This document shows, one piece after another, positions 54,418 to 63,139 of a DNA stretch of 64,000 nucleotides (the first letter of the stretch is position 1; each line of letters opens with the position of its first letter). Under the pieces are notes generated by a model, which worked only from the letters and a program-made list of their open reading frames with translations, was not told where the DNA came from and made no database searches. This stretch comes from Rhodoblastus acidophilus (GTDB lineage Bacteria > Pseudomonadota > Alphaproteobacteria > Rhizobiales > Beijerinckiaceae). The translations under genes were made by a program, and so were the position numbers. The stretch is taken from contig NZ_FYDG01000001.1 of NCBI RefSeq assembly GCF_900187365.1, positions 124,001 through 188,000 of the forward strand, read 5' to 3'.

Positions 54418-55094
54418 GCGATGGCGTTGCGGTGCATGTCATTGATGACGATCCGGTCATTCGCGACTCGCTCGAGATCCTGCTTGCGACGGAAGGGTTC
54501 AATCCCCGGGTCTATGCGTCGGCCGCGAAGTTTTTGGAGCAGTTGGAGACGCTCGATGACGGCTGCATCGTGACGGATCTCCGCATGCCCGGGATGACCG
54601 GGATCGAATTGCTGGAAAAGCTTCAGGAACTGCAAATCGATCTTCCTGCGGTCGTCATTACCGGGGACGGTGACAGGGCGCTGGCCCTTCAGGCGATGAA
54701 AGCCGGCGCGACCAGCATTCTCGAGAAGCCGTTCGACGTCGCCGATCTCATCGCATGCGTGCGCGTGGCGCTTGCCGACAAGGCCAATAGTCCTGCGCGG
54801 GAGGATGCAAAAGCCGCGTTCGCCGCCCGCCTGACGACATTGAGCGTCGAAGAACGGCAGGTGTTCCAGGGGATGATCGCCGGACAAACCAGCAGGACAA
54901 TCGCGGGCCGAATGGGCTCAAGCCAAAGAATTGTTGACCTCCATCGTTCGACCGTCATGCTGAAAATGCAAGCGCGCGACTTGAGCGAGTTGCTGCGGAT
55001 GGCGCTGGCGGCTGGCGAAGAAGTTCTTATGGAAACCAAGGGGAGCGAGAGCGCGGCGATGCAAAGTCGCGCGAATCCGCCGAAGGAATCGTGA
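54414..55094 (+). CDS. FixJ/NarL-type response regulator
   Basis: The 226-residue regulator has a receiver domain (VHVIDDDPVIRDSLEILLAT, phospho-Asp in CIVTDLRMPGMTG, Lys in SILEKPFD) and a LuxR-type helix-turn-helix (LSVEERQVFQGMIAGQTSRT, then IAGRMGSSQRIVDLHRSTVM). FixJ-like proteins of this layout often control oxygen or stress genes. The ATG overlaps the stop of the preceding kinase gene (ATGA), making that kinase its likely partner. A kinase of another class begins 457 bases downstream. Confidence 0.88.
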   Translation: MSDGVAVHVIDDDPVIRDSLEILLATEGFNPRVYASAAKFLEQLETLDDGCIVTDLRMPGMTGIELLEKLQELQIDLPAVVITGDGDRALALQAMKAGATSILEKPFDVADLIACVRVALADKANSPAREDAKAAFAARLTTLSVEERQVFQGMIAGQTSRTIAGRMGSSQRIVDLHRSTVMLKMQARDLSELLRMALAAGEEVLMETKGSESAAMQSRANPPKES

Positions 55095-55212
55095 TTTGCT
55101 CATGGCGCGGGGACACCGCGAACTGCGACGGCGTGGCTCGCGGCGTTCAGCCAATGTTGCGGCTCCGCCCGCATGAGACAGGGTTTCCCGTCTCGTCAAG
55201 CAGGCGAATGCT

Positions 55213-55223
55213 GGGGGGGGGGG
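55213..55223 (+). repeat. Run of 11 G residues
   Basis: A homopolymer of 11 G lies in the 457-base gap between the FixJ-like regulator and the second CheB/CheR kinase, about 330 bases before the kinase start. Such tracts can slip during replication. It is outside any gene I can support, and no clear promoter box flanks it. Nothing else stands out in this gap. Confidence 0.7.
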
Positions 55224-55551
55224 CTCACAACGCCAATAGGCCGATGACGGCGCGATCAAGACGATGAGCGACGGACGGCAGGCGCGCCTCGTCCATCCGG
55301 TCAGGCGCCGCGCACGATAGCTCCAGTGTCGGAGCGTTGCGCTTTAAGCTGTATGATCAATTCACTGGCGACGAAATGGTCTGAACCGGCGTTGAAGGCG
55401 CGGAGGTTCACTCGTCCAAGCGGATTAAGAATCAATCGTCTGGACTGGTTAAGCCAACGGGACTACCGTGCGGGCGTCTCAGTTGCCTTCCCGCCGAAAT
55501 TTTCGCTGGCGCGCCGCAATTCGGGCGATCTTCTTTGCGAAAGCGACCTGG

Positions 55552-58500
55552 ATGGCTAGAGGCGAAACACGCGGGAATGGATCCAAGGATCTGCAAACGA
55601 TCCGGGGCGAGGACAAACGCCCTCTGGTGGTGGGGATCGGCGCCTCGGCCGGCGGCCTGGAAGCTTTTGCAAGCTTCTTCTCCAAAATGCCTGCGGACTC
55701 GGGGCTGGCCTTTCTGCTGGTGCAGCATCTCGATCCCGATCACAAAAGCATTCTGACGGAGCTGATTTCCCGGCAGACCACTATGGCGGTGACCGAGGCC
55801 GTGGATGACGCGCCGATCCGCGCCAATGCGATTTTCGTCATTCCCCCCGATGCGACCTTGACCATCGCCGATGGACGGCTCCGGGTCGAACGGCCGGCGC
55901 CGCCGCGGCGCACGCGGTTCCCGATCGATTCCCTGTTCACGTCGCTTGCGGAAAACCTGGGGGAAGGCGCGGTCGGCATCATTCTCTCGGGCACCGGCAG
56001 CGACGGAACCTTGGGCGTTCGCGCGATCAAGACTCATGGCGGTCTCGCGCTCGCGCAGGCGGGCGACGACCATGCGCCCTTGAACGGCATGCCGCAGAGC
56101 GCCGCGGCGACGGGCCTCGTCGACGACGTGCTGAAGGTCGATGACATGCCCGCCCGGCTCATCGAATATGCGCGCCACATGCAGGGCGTGGCGCCGCTCA
56201 AGGACGGCGACGGCGCCCGACGCGACCTCGACGATCATCTCGCGACCATCAGCGCTTTGCTGCGCACAGCGATCGGGCACGATTTTGGGCAATACAAGCG
56301 CAACACGCTGGCCCGGCGCGTCCAGCGGCGCATGCAGGTTCTTCAGATCGAAAGCGTGCCGGAGTTCATCGAGCGCCTGCGCCACGACCCGCCGCAGCTT
56401 CAGCTGCTGTTCCGGGAGTTCCTGATCGGCGTGACGCAATTCTTCCGCGACCCCGAGGCCTTCGAGGCGTTGCGGGTGAGCGGTCTGGCGAAGCTTTTCG
56501 AGGGCGGCCCCGAAACCTTGGAGCCAATCCGGATCTGGGTTCCGGCTTGCGCCACGGGCGAGGAGGTTTATTCCATCGCCATCCTGCTGAGCGAGGAAAT
56601 GGAGCGGCGTGGCGTCGCGCGCCAGGTCCAGATATTTGGGACGGACATCGACGACGTCGCGGTGGCGACGGCGCGAACCGCCTGCTATCCGGCGACGATG
56701 ACCGGGGTGTCTTCCGAACGCCTTGAACGATGGTTCGCGCCGCGCGGCGACGGCTTCAGCCCGATCAAGCCAATTCGGGAAATGTGCGTTTTCTCGGTGC
56801 ACAGCATCATCAGGGATCCGCCGTTCTCGAAGCTGGACCTGATCTCCTGCCGCAACCTGATGATCTATCTGGACGGCGGATTGCAGGACAAGGTGCTGCG
56901 GTGTTTCCATTACGCGCTCAGGCCCGGACGCCTGCTGTTCCTCGGGCCGTCGGAGGGGTTGGCGCACGGGTCGAGACTGTTCTCCGTCATCGACAAACGG
57001 CATCGCATTTTCGAGCGGCGCCAGACCGACACGCCGACGCGGCTCCCGGACTTCCCTTCGGCGCGAATCGAAACGCCCGAGCCGAAGCCCGCCCCCGACG
57101 ACCGGATCGAGCGCAACGTTCGCAACGCGCTCGAAAAGCATTCTCCGGCTTACGTCGTCGTGGACGACCATTACGATGTCGTGCGCTTTTCCGGCGGCGG
57201 CATTGGAAGATACCTTGAGCCGGCCGGAGGCCCGCCGAGCCTCAACCTGTTTTCGCTGCTGCTGAGAACGCTCCGCCCGGTCGTTCGCACCGCGGTGCAA
57301 CAGGTTTTTGGCGAGGGCCGCAGCTTTGTCGAGGACCAGATATCGGTTCGCATCGACGGCGCGAGCCAGGCGGTCAAGGTCATCGCCGAACCGCTTGGCG
57401 GCGGTCAGGAAAAGGGCAGGTTGTGCGTGATCGCGTTTCAGGCGCTCATCTTGCCTCCCGGCCGCGCCGGAAAACATGCGAACGAGCCGACGGACGTCGC
57501 CGCGCGGGACAGCGAGCTGCAAGCGCAACTGTTCGCCGCGACGACGGACCTGGAGGCGGCGCGCGAAGAGGCCGCATCGGCCGTCGAAGAGCAGCAGTCG
57601 ATCAATGAAGAGCTGCAATCCTCGAACGAAGAGCTGGAAACCGCCAAGGAGGAGATGCAGTCGATCAACGAGGAATTGCAGACGGTCAACGCCGAGTTGA
57701 GCAACAAGAACGATCAGTTGATGCGTTCGAACAGCGACTTGCAAAACCTCCTCGACAGCACGGACATCGCCACGGTCTTCCTCGACCCCGAACTGCGCGT
57801 CAAAGGCTATACGCCGGCGATGACGGAGCTTTTTCATCTCCGCGATGCGGATCGCGGCCGCCCGCTCGATGAAGTCGTTTCCCGCATCGCCTATGGCGAT
57901 TTACGCCAGGACGTGATGACCGTCCTCCGCGACGCAAGAACAATGGAGCGTGAGGTCGAGATCGCGCACGGCGGCACGACATACATCATGCGCATGCGAC
58001 CCTACAGAACGCTCGACGGGGTGATCGACGGCGTCGTCATCACTTTCGTGGATATTTCCGGACGCAAGGCGATGGAAGAAGCGTTGAGGGAGCACGCGGC
58101 CATCGTCGAGTTCTCTCAGGACGCCTTGATCAGCCTGACGGTCGATGGCCGGATCCGCTCCTGGAACCCGGGGGCGGAGCGGCTTTTCGGCTATGACGCG
58201 GCGCAGGCGTGCGGCCGGAACATCGTTTCCCTGCTGGGGGACGCCGGCGTTCATGAGCGCCTGATGGCGCAGGCCAAGGGGGGGCAAATCGCGGGTCCGG
58301 TCGCCACGACATGGGGGCGGCGCGACGGGGTCAAGGTTGACGTCGAAATCGCGGTGATGCCGATCAAGGCCAGCGATGGGGCGATCATCGCGCTTGCGCT
58401 GTCCGCGCGAGGCATCGCCGAGCGGATCGAGGCGGAAAAGCATCGCACGCTCATGGTCCACGAACTCGGCCATCGCGTGAAGAACGCCCTCGCCATCGTG

Positions 58501-59031
58501 CAGGCGATCGCGGCGCAAACCTTCAAGACGACGCCTCCCGAGGAATTCACCGCCACGTTTTCCGACCGCCTGGCGGCGTTGGCGAAGACGCACGATCTCC
58601 TGACCCGCGAGGATTGTCAGGCGGCCTTGCTTGGCGACGTTATCCAAGCGGAACTCGCGCCATACCAGAACGCGGCGGGCGCCCCGCGTTGGACTTGCGA
58701 GGGTCCCGACGTCCTGCTCTCGGCGAAAATCTTGTTCGCGCTAGGGATGGCGTTTCACGAACTCGCCACCAACGCCGCCAAATACGGCGCCTTTTCAAAT
58801 CCGGGCGGGCGCGTCGACGTGGCCTGGACCCAACAAAGCGGGGAGAAAGGTTCTCGCCTCAAGCTGGACTGGGTCGAGTCCGGCGGCCCCCCCGTGGCGA
58901 CGCCCACGCGGCGCGGCTTCGGAACCAAGCTGATCAGCGGCTGCCTGGAGGGCGACGTCGTGATGAATTTTGACCCCTCGGGCCTGCGGGTGTCCATTGA
59001 CACCGAATTGCCCGCGCCTGGAACGGGCTGA
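55552..59031 (+). CDS. CheB-CheR-PAS-PAS-HWE sensor kinase (type 2)
   Basis: The 1159-residue soluble protein has CheB (GIGASAGG, VQHLDPDHKS, LSGTGSDGTLG), CheR (FFRDPEAFEAL, PACATGEEVYSIAILL, DLISCRNLMIYLDGG) and a coiled coil (about 652-731). It has two PAS domains (737-837 and 847-957) and an HWE-type kinase: VHELGHRVKNALAIVQAIAA with the phospho-His, AFHELATNAAKYGAFS and the family W-x-E in LDWVESGGP. HWE kinases often signal in general-stress or light pathways. ATG 55552 is the best start; the frame is open to 55468. It differs from the preceding kinase in its C-terminal class. Confidence 0.88.
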   Translation: MARGETRGNGSKDLQTIRGEDKRPLVVGIGASAGGLEAFASFFSKMPADSGLAFLLVQHLDPDHKSILTELISRQTTMAVTEAVDDAPIRANAIFVIPPDATLTIADGRLRVERPAPPRRTRFPIDSLFTSLAENLGEGAVGIILSGTGSDGTLGVRAIKTHGGLALAQAGDDHAPLNGMPQSAAATGLVDDVLKVDDMPARLIEYARHMQGVAPLKDGDGARRDLDDHLATISALLRTAIGHDFGQYKRNTLARRVQRRMQVLQIESVPEFIERLRHDPPQLQLLFREFLIGVTQFFRDPEAFEALRVSGLAKLFEGGPETLEPIRIWVPACATGEEVYSIAILLSEEMERRGVARQVQIFGTDIDDVAVATARTACYPATMTGVSSERLERWFAPRGDGFSPIKPIREMCVFSVHSIIRDPPFSKLDLISCRNLMIYLDGGLQDKVLRCFHYALRPGRLLFLGPSEGLAHGSRLFSVIDKRHRIFERRQTDTPTRLPDFPSARIETPEPKPAPDDRIERNVRNALEKHSPAYVVVDDHYDVVRFSGGGIGRYLEPAGGPPSLNLFSLLLRTLRPVVRTAVQQVFGEGRSFVEDQISVRIDGASQAVKVIAEPLGGGQEKGRLCVIAFQALILPPGRAGKHANEPTDVAARDSELQAQLFAATTDLEAAREEAASAVEEQQSINEELQSSNEELETAKEEMQSINEELQTVNAELSNKNDQLMRSNSDLQNLLDSTDIATVFLDPELRVKGYTPAMTELFHLRDADRGRPLDEVVSRIAYGDLRQDVMTVLRDARTMEREVEIAHGGTTYIMRMRPYRTLDGVIDGVVITFVDISGRKAMEEALREHAAIVEFSQDALISLTVDGRIRSWNPGAERLFGYDAAQACGRNIVSLLGDAGVHERLMAQAKGGQIAGPVATTWGRRDGVKVDVEIAVMPIKASDGAIIALALSARGIAERIEAEKHRTLMVHELGHRVKNALAIVQAIAAQTFKTTPPEEFTATFSDRLAALAKTHDLLTREDCQAALLGDVIQAELAPYQNAAGAPRWTCEGPDVLLSAKILFALGMAFHELATNAAKYGAFSNPGGRVDVAWTQQSGEKGSRLKLDWVESGGPPVATPTRRGFGTKLISGCLEGDVVMNFDPSGLRVSIDTELPAPGTG

Positions 59032-59176
59032 CGCTTGGCGGGCCACGCGATAGCGAGCGCAGAAGATGTTCGCATCCATGCGGCTGGACGCCGGCATGGA
59101 AAGCGTCAGCGGAGCGCTTGACGCCGACCAGCGGCGCGGGGCGCTTAACGCGGCGCCTTCAACGGAATATCAACGC

Positions 59177-59202
59177 GAAAAAGGCCAGGCGATGCCTGGC
59201 CT
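59177..59202 (-). terminator. Strong Rho-independent terminator of the cold-shock gene
   Basis: AGGCCAGGC (59182-59190) and GCCTGGCCT (59194-59202) form a perfect 9-base stem with a 3-base loop. On the minus strand it is followed by TTTTT. It lies about 60 bases after the cold-shock stop codon. Confidence 0.85.
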
Positions 59203-59263
59203 CTAAATGTTCGGTTGTCGTCGGGCGCCAGTACATCCGTGGTCGCCGCGACGGAGAACCGGA

Positions 59264-59473
59264 TCAGGCGGCGGCGAGCTGCTCGGCCGACATCTTGCCC
59301 GACTTGTTGTCGCGCTTCATTTCGTAGCCAATCTTCTGGCCTTCGACGAGATCGCGCATTCCGGCGCGCTCCACGGCAGAGATGTGAACGAACACATCCG
59401 CGCCGCCATCGTCGGGCTGAATGAAACCGAAACCCTTGGTGGAATTAAACCATTTCACTGTGCCGGTGGTCAT
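59264..59473 (-). CDS. Cold-shock domain protein (CspA family)
   Basis: The 69-residue protein begins [20 protein letters not shown] with RNA-binding motif RNP1 (KGFGFI) and has RNP2 (VFVHIS). It is a single five-strand cold-shock domain that binds single-stranded nucleic acid and melts RNA structure. GAGGAGGG precedes the ATG. The leader toward 59600 is long and AT-richer, as is usual for cold-inducible genes. A strong terminator follows. There are several csp paralogues in most relatives, so I give no specific symbol. Confidence 0.93.
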   Translation of the reverse strand: MTTGTVKWFNSTKGFGFIQPDDGGADVFVHISAVERAGMRDLVEGQKIGYEMKRDNKSGKMSAEQLAAA

Positions 59474-59722
59474 GACAGAACCCTCCTCATAGCAGTATTG
59501 ACGTCCACCGCGCGAATGCGCAGCGGCTTTTTCCGACTTTCGAAGTGGGGGGTAGGTTCGTCACGAGCGCACAAGGCGCGGTAGAAAAACGGCCGTCCAA
59601 ACAAATATCGTAGGTTTCTTTTAGATGAAGAATTTTTCGAAATCAACCGAAATCTGTAAACGATTGACGAATTATCTCTATCGCAGCGGTATTATTTCTC
59701 CGGGCGATCCATTCTTCCCTTG

Positions 59723-59902
59723 CTATCTATGGACGGATCGCGCCGCCGGATTGCTGGGCGTCCGACGCCATAAGCGGAAGCCGAGGCGCAGCCGTGGCGC
59801 GAAACATTTCTCGTCGTCCAGTTCGGCGATGAGGATCCTCCGCATGAGGCCGGCGCCCGCCCGTTTCGTCGAGGCCAAATTCTCCATGAGACTTTTATCC
59901 AT
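59723..59902 (-). CDS. Candidate 59-residue basic protein
   Basis: Reading leftward from ATG 59902 gives MDKSLMENLASTKRAGAGLM, then RRILIAELDDEKCFAPRLRL and a basic tail to TAG at 59723. The composition is protein-like, but the ribosome site is weak (GAGG 13 bases away). A plus-strand frame (59625-59915) overlaps it and looks less convincing. The 463-base gap between csp and the phasin-like gene otherwise shows only the csp leader. Confidence 0.3.
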   Translation of the reverse strand: MDKSLMENLASTKRAGAGLMRRILIAELDDEKCFAPRLRLGFRLWRRTPSNPAARSVHR

Positions 59903-59936
59903 TCCGAAGCGTTGACCTCATAGCAAGAGAGGTCAA

Positions 59937-60206
59937 ATGCTTGATTTTTGGTACGGAATGACCTTTGGGCCCAGCGAATTGGCTTGGCAGTCCCAACGCG
60001 TGCTCGCCCTGCGGTTCAACAAGTTCATCGTCGAAGGCTTCGGCGCGGCGGATGAGGCTCATCGTATGGTCATCGAGAAGGTTTTCGCTTTTTCCGAAGC
60101 GACGGCGAAGCTCTCCGTTGGAGTTTTTCCACATGTCGTCATGAAGGACATCCAGACCGTCGTCGATGAAAATGTGGAGCGCCTTTCGCCTTCTTTGAGC
60201 GGCTGA
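59937..60206 (+). CDS. Short phasin-like protein
   Basis: The 89-residue helical protein (MLDFWYGMTFGPSELAWQSQ, AHRMVIEKVFAFSEATAKLS) has the amphipathic, helix-rich look of phasin-type granule-associated proteins, though it is short. AGAGAGG gives a good ribosome site. It lies in a run of small conserved genes near an FNR/FixK box, a setting where alphaproteobacteria keep microaerobic and polyhydroxyalkanoate-linked genes. The phasin assignment is inference from composition and context. Confidence 0.5.
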   Translation: MLDFWYGMTFGPSELAWQSQRVLALRFNKFIVEGFGAADEAHRMVIEKVFAFSEATAKLSVGVFPHVVMKDIQTVVDENVERLSPSLSG

Positions 60207-60441
60207 CGCATCCAGGCTGGCGATCTCCGGGCCGGCGCCGCAGCGCGTCGCGGCGAAGGTGTCGCTTCCCCTCCATTCGTGCGCGCCGCGTAATGTCGCG
60301 GCGCTCCCCTCCGCCTCAAGGGTTGGGGCTACGCGCTTGGACGCCACTTCGCCATGGGCAGGCCCAACCCGCGCCGATCAGACATAATGGATTTGGAACA
60401 GATAGATAACCATTTCAGCCCGGGCGTGGACTTGTCTTGTT

Positions 60442-60455
60442 TTGATCTCAATCAA
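60442..60455. promoter_or_regulatory. FNR/FixK-type binding box (second)
   Basis: TTGAT-CTCA-ATCAA is a perfect FNR/FixK consensus. With flanks it reads TTGATCTCAATCAAGG, differing from the site at 5396 in one base. It lies in the 610-base gap before the small-gene run starting at 60817, in which I find no supportable gene. It probably drives that run under low oxygen. Confidence 0.6.
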
Positions 60456-60816
60456 GGCGCATAGATTGTCATGTCGATCTGGCTTCGCGGCGCCAGAGAC
60501 CCGTCATCACACGCTGCAATTGGCTCTCCAACAGTTGGAATGATCTCCGGCGCCGACCACGGATATCCTGGCGGCGCCGGGCTTTCCTGCTCGGGTGCGG
60601 CAACTGGGCGAAGCGCCCCCAATTGATCTTTCCCGACTGCACAAACGCGGCGCCGTCGCCTGATCGCCGTCTTTAGCCGGGCGTCGTCAAATCGCAGCGT
60701 TGGCTGGTCCGCGTCGGATCCATCGCCGCAATCGGTCTGCAAGGCCCGGCGCATCGCGCCGACCAATCCGGCCAAGCCCCTAATTCCGTGAAGAAAAACG
60801 AAAAGGACAAACCATC

Positions 60817-61107
60817 ATGAACACGCCGCAGATTTATCGGCGCAACACCCCCATAGCCAACCATCGCAGCGCGCCGCATCGCTTCGCCTTGGGGCAAGCC
60901 GTCCGGCTGAAGGGCGGTTTTGCGCAGCGGGCGCCGGCCCTTGGCGTCTGTCACATCACTCGCACGCTCCCGCCGCTGGGGGAATCGCCGCAATATCGCA
61001 TCCGCAACGATGGCGAGAGCCATGAGCGGCTGGCGTCGCAGAACGAGCTCGAAGCGGTGACGGGCGAAGGCGCGGATCTCATGGAAAGGACATTCCATCA
61101 TGGCTAA
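60817..61107 (+). CDS. Small conserved alphaproteobacterial protein (SH3-like)
   Basis: The 96-residue protein reads APHRFALGQAVRLKGGFAQR then YRIRNDGESHERLASQNELE. I recognise the pattern FxxGQxVRLKGG...YRIRNDxExHER from small alphaproteobacterial hypothetical proteins. The beta-rich core suggests an SH3-like fold. AAAGGAC precedes the start. Its last 8 bases overlap the next small gene, so the two are coupled. Function unknown. Confidence 0.65.
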   Translation: MNTPQIYRRNTPIANHRSAPHRFALGQAVRLKGGFAQRAPALGVCHITRTLPPLGESPQYRIRNDGESHERLASQNELEAVTGEGADLMERTFHHG

Positions 61108-61252
61108 AGCACAGAAACGCGGCAATCGCGAGATCAAGAAGCCAAAGCAGGACAAGACGGAGCCGAAGCCGCTCCAGCCCGTCGGCAACCACATCGGGCT
61201 CTCGGCGATTAAGGACGTGAAGCGCGTGAACGGAAAAGCGCGATCATCCTGA
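61100..61252 (+). CDS. Very small lysine-rich protein
   Basis: The frame from ATG 61100 to TGA 61252 encodes 50 residues: MAKAQKRGNREIKKPKQDKT, EPKPLQPVGNHIGL, then a basic end. Short MAKxQxRxNREIKKPKxDK proteins recur in Hyphomicrobiales and have no known role. AAAGGA lies about 13 bases before the ATG. It overlaps the preceding gene by eight bases, supporting translation as a pair. Confidence 0.6.
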   Translation: MAKAQKRGNREIKKPKQDKTEPKPLQPVGNHIGLSAIKDVKRVNGKARSS

Positions 61253-61336
61253 GCCGGCGCGAATTCGCCTGCTCAGAAAGTCGGACGAACGCCGTCACGC
61301 TTGGGGCCGTCTGGGACGTTTGCAAAGGACTCAGCC

Positions 61337-61555
61337 ATGAAGGCCGTCAATAAACAAAGCGGACTCAGACCGGACGCATTCGCAATCAGCATATGGAAGA
61401 ACGAGGGCGGCGCGCCGGCGCGCATCGGCGTCCGTCTCATGCTGGGCCTTTCGTGTCAGGAAGCGACGGACAGCATGGTGTCGACCAACCAGTCCAATGT
61501 CATGCGCCGGCCAGAGCGCGGCTGGCGGCTGGCGTGGACGCCGCAGGAGGAGTAA
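61337..61555 (+). CDS. Small hypothetical protein upstream of DUF1488
   Basis: ATG 61337 has AAAGGA upstream and gives 72 residues (MKAVNKQSGLRPDAFAISIW, then RIGVRLMLGLSCQEATDSMV and a basic end WRLAWTPQEE). No family is recognised. Its stop is five bases from the start of the DUF1488 gene, so the two are probably translated together. Confidence 0.45.
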   Translation: MKAVNKQSGLRPDAFAISIWKNEGGAPARIGVRLMLGLSCQEATDSMVSTNQSNVMRRPERGWRLAWTPQEE

Positions 61556-61560
61556 TGATC

Positions 61561-61830
61561 ATGACGCTGGCTTTCCTTAACCCGAGCCGCGCTTTCGACG
61601 GGGCGCGAAACGCCGTGAGCTTCATCGGCCACGACGGCATGTTCGAGATACGCTTCTTCGTCGAGGCCGCGGCGCTCGCCAGCCGCCAGGAGCGGAAGGC
61701 GACGATGTCGGAAGCGGAATTTCTCTCGGCCTTCGACGCGATGCGTCCCTCGATCCAGGACGTCGCGCGCGACGTGTATTCAAGGCGACGCAGCAACCTC
61801 AACACCTTGTCCGTCGCGGATTTTCGGTAA
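61561..61830 (+). CDS. DUF1488 family protein
   Basis: The 89-residue protein reads MTLAFLNPSRAFDGARNAVS, FIGHDGMFEIRFFVEAAALA, then MSEAEFLSAFDAMRPSIQDV and ends YSRRRSNLNTLSVADF. This matches the DUF1488 family (FIGHDGxxEVxFFVxxAAL). The function is unknown; the family is common next to stress and microaerobic genes. GGAGGAG is 8 bases before ATG 61561; an ATG two codons earlier is less well placed. Confidence 0.72.
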   Translation: MTLAFLNPSRAFDGARNAVSFIGHDGMFEIRFFVEAAALASRQERKATMSEAEFLSAFDAMRPSIQDVARDVYSRRRSNLNTLSVADFR

Positions 61831-61900
61831 GGCGGCGACATGCGTTGCCGGCGCCCGCATCGGGATTTCCGCCGCCGCCAACGCAAAGCTAAGGGGGGTC

Positions 61901-62450
61901 TTGAGCGAGAGCCTGTCCCGACTGCCCTGGGCGCCTATGGATTGGCTGACCGGTCCTTTCATGCGTTTTCTTCGCATCGAAGCCATGGCGGGCGCCGTCC
62001 TGCTGCTCAGCTCCCTGCTGGCGTTGGCGCTGGCGAATTCTCCGTGGTCGGCGTCCTTCCTCACCCTGTGAGACGTTCACGCCGGGATCAATCTTGGCGA
62101 CGTTGCCATTGCAAGGTCGGTGAAACACTGGATCAACGACGGGCTTATGACGTTGTTCTTTTTCGTCATCGCGCTTGAACTGAAGCGCGAACTTGCGCTG
62201 GGCGAACTGCGCGATCCCAGAGTCGCCGCATTGCCGATCGCAGCGGCGGTCGGCGGGAGCATTGCTCACCGGCATCGGTTTTACGATGGCCCTGTTCATT
62301 TCCGATCTCGCGTTCGGCGCCGAGCATCTCAACTCGGTCAAGCTCGGGGTGCTCTGCGCTTCCGCAATCTCGGCCGCGCTGGGCCTACTGATGCTGGCCT
62401 GGCTCTCGTCCGCCCGACCAGGCGATCCGGTCCCGGTGGCCCAGCCGTAG
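61901..62450 (+). pseudogene. nhaA: Collapsed Na+/H+ antiporter NhaA
   Basis: The N-terminal third is recognisable: FMRFLRIEAMAGAVLLLSSL, ANSPWSASFLTL, then a TGA at 62069-62071 where the family has Trp. In the same frame follow [12 protein letters not shown] and [20 protein letters not shown] to AAAVGGS. Then a large internal deletion with a frameshift jumps to [20 protein letters not shown] and the C-terminus (to TAG 62448-62450). Most central helices are missing. It cannot encode a working antiporter. TTG 61901 after AAGGGGGG is the likely original start. Confidence 0.75.
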
Positions 62451-62501
62451 CCGAAGCAAATCGAACGCGGCGGCGCCCATCGAGCAAGCGCAGGAGTGTG
62501 T

Positions 62502-63026
62502 ATGGAAAAAGTCAAACTTGAACCGCGGGACGCGGAATCAAACTGGATCGGCCGTGTCTCCAAACGGGCGTTTCTGCGCATCGAGGTTTCGACTTATCTG
62601 ATCCTGGGCTTGCTGCTCGCGATCGTCGCGCTCATCGGGACGGCCGGAGCCGTTTTCACACTCACGAAAGCCGCGTACGACGTCGACTCTCCGGCTTGGC
62701 TGGTCGTGACGATAGACCGGATTTTGCTGGTCCTGATGGTCATCGAAATTCTTCACACTGTGCGCGTTTCCTTCAACGAAGGCGCGTTGGTTTGCGAGCC
62801 GTTCTTGATCGTCGGGCTGATCGCTTCCATCCGCCGCGTTCTCGTCATCACGCTGGAGTCTTCGCAAGCGCAGGAGTCTGGAAAAACGACGCCGAACATA
62901 AATGATCTGTTCAATTCATCGATGATCGAGCTGTGCGTGCTCGGCGGATTGATTCTCGTCATGGTTTTTTCGATCTATCTGCTGCGCGGCGGCAAGCGAA
63001 CCATCGCCGATCGGCTGAACCCCTGA
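62502..63026 (+). CDS. PsiE-like four-helix membrane protein (copy 2)
   Basis: The 174-residue protein has four membrane segments and shares with the copy at 28436 the blocks [50 protein letters not shown] and [25 protein letters not shown] precedes ATG 62502; a GTG two codons earlier is also in frame. The family resembles PsiE. It sits between the collapsed nhaA and the eroded CheB/CheR relic, yet its own frame is intact. Confidence 0.7.
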   Translation: MEKVKLEPRDAESNWIGRVSKRAFLRIEVSTYLILGLLLAIVALIGTAGAVFTLTKAAYDVDSPAWLVVTIDRILLVLMVIEILHTVRVSFNEGALVCEPFLIVGLIASIRRVLVITLESSQAQESGKTTPNINDLFNSSMIELCVLGGLILVMVFSIYLLRGGKRTIADRLNP

Positions 63027-63139
63027 AGCCTATATTTGCAGCGCCGACGCATCGGAAATTACTCAGCGCCCCCGCCTCGCCATCTACGGTGGAATGCAAC
63101 CGTCCCGGAGTCGCGGGCGAACTTCATCGAAGTCTTCGC

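Noticed and set aside
59625-59915. A 96-residue plus-strand protein
   Set aside because: No ribosome site, low-complexity second half, and an equally plausible minus-strand frame overlaps it.
60452-60775. A 107-residue minus-strand protein
   Set aside because: No recognisable domain or ribosome site, and its end touches the FNR/FixK box; left as unassigned gap.
62069-62071. In-frame TGA in nhaA as a selenocysteine codon
   Set aside because: The family has Trp there, the gene also carries a large deletion and frameshift, and no SECIS-like element is evident.
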